Assembly: GCA_019677205.1 (NCBI GenBank)
Contig: JAAMXY010000732.1
Coordinates: 1 to 20,543, forward strand
Reading direction: 5' to 3'
From: Pinguiococcus pyrenoidosus
Lineage: Eukaryota > Sar > Pinguiophyceae > Pinguiochrysidales > Pinguiochrysidaceae
Length of the DNA stretch: 20,543 nt
Both the position numbers and the translations under genes were made by a program. Every line of letters starts with the position of its first letter. Position 1 is the stretch's first letter. Below, in pieces: positions 17,536-20,543 of this stretch. Below the pieces are notes generated by a model. It ran no database searches. It was not told the origin of the DNA and saw nothing but the letters and a program-made list of their open reading frames with translations.

Positions 17536-20500
17536 CTAGCCGCTGGGGGGGTTGGACAGCCGCCGGACGTGGACCACCTGGCTGACCTCTCGGACACTGG
17601 ACGCGCTGGTATCCTTGTTCGGCGGCGCACGCGGCAGAGGCGGCCGCGGTGGACGTGGAGGCGGCATGTTCTCGTTCGGAGCGGCGCGTACCCGCGGAGG
17701 AGAATCAAAGCGCTTCGACTGCCGCGCCACGATGCCGGGTGTGATGTCCTCCACGATCGTCAACCCACGCTCCGGCGGGGCCATGGCCTGATCGACTCGT
17801 CCGCCGGGGGCGTAGTACCCGAAGATGTCGCGCTGGGCATCATGAGGGAAAGCAAGCCGTATCAGCAACGCAAGCAAACGAGCGCGACGAGCGGCACTGC
17901 GCCACCACCAACATACCTTGGAGACGATGGACATCAGAGACTCCCGCCGAGCGCTCGTCCGCTGAGAGGACGATGGCGGGAGCGGAATGTGAAAGTCCAC
18001 GTCCTCTTGCTTGCTATCGTCCGACACCGGCAGCTCCGATTCCTCCGGTGTCGTAGAGGTTGGGATCACTTCATCCGCTTGCGGCCGCGGCGGATTGCCC
18101 CCTGGGCTATCCAGTGGCTCGGGCGGTGCAGACGGCGGAGGAGGCACGCGGCTCGGGCTGATGAACTCGGTGGCCAGCGGCGGTGGCGGTCCTCCCGGTG
18201 ACAGCACTCCTTCGACGTCGATGCCGAGCGGTAGCTTCAACGCCAGAGAGCTGTCCTTGTCGCCATCTCCCGAGCTTTTCGTCATCGCCGAAGAGTCGGA
18301 CTTGACGCAGCGATGCGACCTGACTTGCTCCTTCTGTCCTGCCATCTTCTCCGATGGGTGCTTTTGCAGGGCCGCAGCCAGCTTCAGGCTTTCCGACGCT
18401 TCCTGCAAGAGAGCCTCCAGGCCCGCTCGCTGCTGCGCGCGCATCCGGTTCAGCGTCGCATACTTGAGCTTCAGCTTCCGCTCATGCGCAAGGCGAATCA
18501 GCTCCTTGACATCCACCGCGTTCATGTCCTCGTTGGCGTCATCCCCAAACGCGGCGCCTGTGGATTGTGGATTGTGGATTGTGGATTACGCGTCAACGGC
18601 GGGGCAAAGCAAACTAGGCACCGTCTCCTGGACGAGCAGTTCAGAGGAAGGTGCCTCACCGGGACTTGCTGGCTTCCTCAGAATGTCATAGACCGTCTGG
18701 AAGTCATTTGTCCCCAGAATGTCGTCCTCGCGGAGGCTAAGAACCGCCAGCGCGACCCGGAAGATCACCTTCGAGCCTTCGTGGAAAAGGATGTCCCAGA
18801 CGCGAAGTACTATTCTCAGCGGCAAGGTGTTCACGAAGGCGCAAAGGAACCAGCTGCAGGTGATCGGCTCGACCGGAATGGACAGTGCTTCGCAGTGGTG
18901 ATAGATCCTTGGCAGCTTCCACCTCAGGCATGCCTTCGCCGGGAGAGCAGCAACGGAGAGAAGCGCATGAGACTCTTTGCTGGAGCGTGCACCGCACGAG
19001 GACTCGTCAGGTCCCACCTGAAAGACTGCGTTGTCCGTCCGCGAGCCAAGCATGCTTGGCGTGAAGTAGTCGTCCGGCAGGATATCCTCAATCAGAGCTG
19101 CCAAGACCCAGAACGCGTGCTCCTCTTCTTCGTAGTGCAGCAGCAAGATGGCACAGAGGAAGTTCATGGATTGGCAGTAGCCCACCACCGTGTTCCTCAG
19201 GCTGTACGCCAGGAGTACCCTTCGCATGCTGGCGAGGCCTAGATAGGACGATGAACCTAAGCAAGGGAAGGACGCCCCGGCGTCCAGAGAGTTCGTAATG
19301 GTCAAACCTTCCTCGCCCTCAAAGTTGGCATTCGTGGGGAAGGTGCGGGTCAGGTCTTTCTCGATGTCGTGGGCGACCTTGCCGACTTCACCGTTCACGA
19401 TCCACGACTGCAGCGTTTCGTAGGTTGCCTCGACTATCCCTGTCTGGTCCAGGGCCCCGTCGATTGGCTTCTCGGAAGCGTCGAAGAAGCGCCGGTACGA
19501 TCCCCGCTTCCCCACGGCCTCGGCGTGCTCCCGCTTCTGTGCAGCTCCCGAGCAGTGCCACCACACGCGTGGGCGGAGCTCCGCTGGAATTCCTTTGCGC
19601 ACAGCTCGTGTGAAGGTGCCTCTCCTCATTCTAGGTTCATTTCAAAGAGTGGTGAGGCGAGAAGCTTTACCACAGAAGCAGTGGTAGCAGAGGGCACAAG
19701 CAGTGGTAGCAGAGGGCACAAGCAGTGGTAGCAGAGGGTACAAGCAGCAGCAGCACACGAAGCAGCAGCTCTGTTTCTTACCGTTCGACTTGTGCGGAGA
19801 GTCCTCCGGTGGCCTTCTTCCGGCGATACTTGGCATTAGGACTGGCAGCCGGCCCCTTGGAGTGGGCCGTGTCGCTGATGACGTAGCGCCATCTTCAGCA
19901 CGACGGACGTTGGTGAGGCTTCCGGCGACGCACGGATATCTGGTCTGGCGTACCTCTGGCAGATCGAGTCAGCGAAGGGGAGCGGCTCTTCCACGGAGGA
20001 CGTGTCCAGGACTATTGGCGGAGAGGAGTTGGCCGATCGGAAGGACGGCAGGCCCACCATGGAGAGCAGTCCGCCTTTGCCCGTCAGCGTGCCCTTTCTG
20101 CCCGATTTGCCGCTCCGAGGGCTGGTCAGGGCTGACAGCACCGTTCCGGTAGACTCCTCTCCGCTGCGCAGCAGCTTGTCCCAGATCCTTCTTTGCTCTG
20201 TGACAGAAGAACAGAGGAAAACGAACAGGACTCCAAAGATCAGCATGATCCTCAGAGAGCCATTTGGGACGCGAAGGGAGAACCAAAGGAAAGCTTCACC
20301 TTGGATATCCACGAACTCACGCTTCGCTTTGGCGGGGTCGAAGTTGTCCATGTTGATCTGGAAGCCCAGATCGTCGCGGAGCTTCCCGTCGTTGTGGAGC
20401 GACCGCTTCGCTGCCCTGTACATCGACGGCGTCCCTTTCGCGCTGCTCGCCGACGACTGCACGGTGTCCAACGAGGCCGCTCGCGCCGTCAGCGTGATGG

Positions 20501-20543
20501 GCGGGGGGGGCGATTCGTCCAGTTCTCCGCGGTCCGAGCTTCC
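17536..20543 (-). CDS. TBC-domain Rab GTPase-activating protein (5' end beyond window)
   Basis: Stimulates GTP hydrolysis by Rab proteins in membrane traffic. Seven exons: 20543-20300 (open at the edge), 20197-19954, 19874-19782, 19630-19018, 18933-18660, 18557-17917 and 17832-17536. All are GT-AG and phase-consistent, giving at least 801 residues. The N-part has DDLGFQINMDNF and QRRIWDKLLRSG, usual ahead of a TBC domain. The domain starts VRKGIPAELRPRVWWHCSGA; it keeps the arginine finger (IEKDLTRTFP) and glutamine finger (VGYCQSMNF), then AFWVLAALIEDILPDDYF, SRTDNAVFQ|ACLRWKLPRIYHH, TCSWFLCAFVNTLP and LRVWDILFHEG. A charged helix follows (ELIRLAHERKLKLKY), then a Pro-rich tail (GGPPPPLA, RVPPPPSAPPEP, MPPPRPPRPPLP) that may bind SH3-type domains. 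Several ATGs (19629, 18525) look like starts but lie inside exons joined by good splice sites. Both catalytic fingers suggest activity. Confidence 0.92.
18559..18586 (-). repeat. four ATCCACA heptamers abutting a splice acceptor in the TBC gene
   Basis: On the gene strand, four 7-nt ATCCACA units run directly into the acceptor, the last reading ATCCACAG|GCGCC at 18558. The repeat lies in the 102-nt intron 18558-18659. The repeat unit thus supplies the 3' splice site sequence, and each upstream unit differs from an acceptor by one base (CACAA for CACAG). Confidence 0.85.
19677..19742 (-). repeat. three 22-nt units in a TBC-gene intron
   Basis: A 22-nt unit (AGCAGTGGTAGCAGAGGGCACA on the + strand, split here as AGCAGTGGTAG + CAGAGGGCACA) occurs at 19677-19698, 19699-19720 and 19721-19742. 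The first two copies are identical; the third has one change (GGTACA). CAG-rich sequence follows. It fills much of the 151-nt intron 19631-19781. Confidence 0.92.

Noticed and set aside
17000-17539. Lys-Pro / Glu-Pro repeat protein over the GCCTAA array
   Set aside because: Repeat-driven translation in a convergent spacer; flanking residues show no coding signs.
17917-18525. Separate gene starting at ATG 18525 (MNAVDVKEL)
   Set aside because: The exon extends upstream to a clear acceptor at 18558, and phase 1 matches the donor at 18660 exactly, so it continues the TBC gene. TBC proteins often have a charged helix at this place.
18586-19629. Unspliced TBC gene with start at 19629 and stop at 18586
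   Set aside because: The frame reads through an 84-nt intron that would insert unrelated residues in the middle of the TBC domain. Removing it gives VFQ-ACLRWKLPRIYHH, the usual spacing. The ATG follows an acceptor (CCTAG|A) with matching phase.

Overview
This window is nuclear DNA of a GC-rich eukaryote, most likely a unicellular alga or other protist. The evidence is that coding sequence is broken by short GT-AG introns (66-270 nt) whose phases match exactly, third codon positions are mostly C or G, and the recognisable proteins are eukaryotic: a plasma-membrane-type Ca2+-ATPase, a DEK chromatin protein, a TBC Rab-GAP, a TSTA3-type GDP-fucose synthase and a Golgi-type membrane-anchored enzyme. 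A decayed carotenoid-oxygenase copy and a plant-like ATPase N-terminus fit an alga. The exact clade cannot be told from the sequence.

Layout, left to right. An ATGAAA-rich repeat lies at 102-190. A collapsed carotenoid cleavage oxygenase pseudogene follows (+, 472-1277). GDP-L-fucose synthase has four exons (-, 1576-2954). A single-exon type II membrane protein resembling a glycosyltransferase lies at + 3680-4717. Three back-to-back minisatellites occupy 4786-4912. A two-exon four-helix membrane protein with claudin-like topology is at - 5129-6117. A long divergent spacer (6118-7759) holds a GGA/TCC microsatellite, a motif cluster and one doubtful minus-strand exon. A two-exon disordered protein of unknown function is at + 7760-8913, and a five-exon DEK-like protein at - 9843-11385. 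A P2B Ca2+-ATPase in five proposed exons is at + 12656-16653. A TBC-domain Rab-GAP in seven exons (- 17536-20543) runs off the right edge.

The eight supported genes alternate strand without exception, so all spacers are either head-to-head or tail-to-tail. This gives three divergent pairs: fucose synthase/putative glycosyltransferase, claudin-like/unknown, and DEK/Ca2+-ATPase. The first pair could be functionally linked through GDP-fucose supply and use in the Golgi, which is inference. The other genes look like unrelated housekeeping functions: Ca2+ export, chromatin and membrane traffic.

The most unusual items are the oxygenase pseudogene reduced to its conserved blocks; the Ca2+-ATPase with a possible N-terminal calmodulin-binding segment, almost no C-terminal tail and an acidic four-cysteine loop between M7 and M8; the claudin-like protein with an MGCSC amino terminus; and short-unit tandem repeats that recur in spacers and introns, often with a 7-nt period. 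No known mobile element, CRISPR array, tRNA or rRNA was recognised, and I did not find a clearly new multi-gene system.
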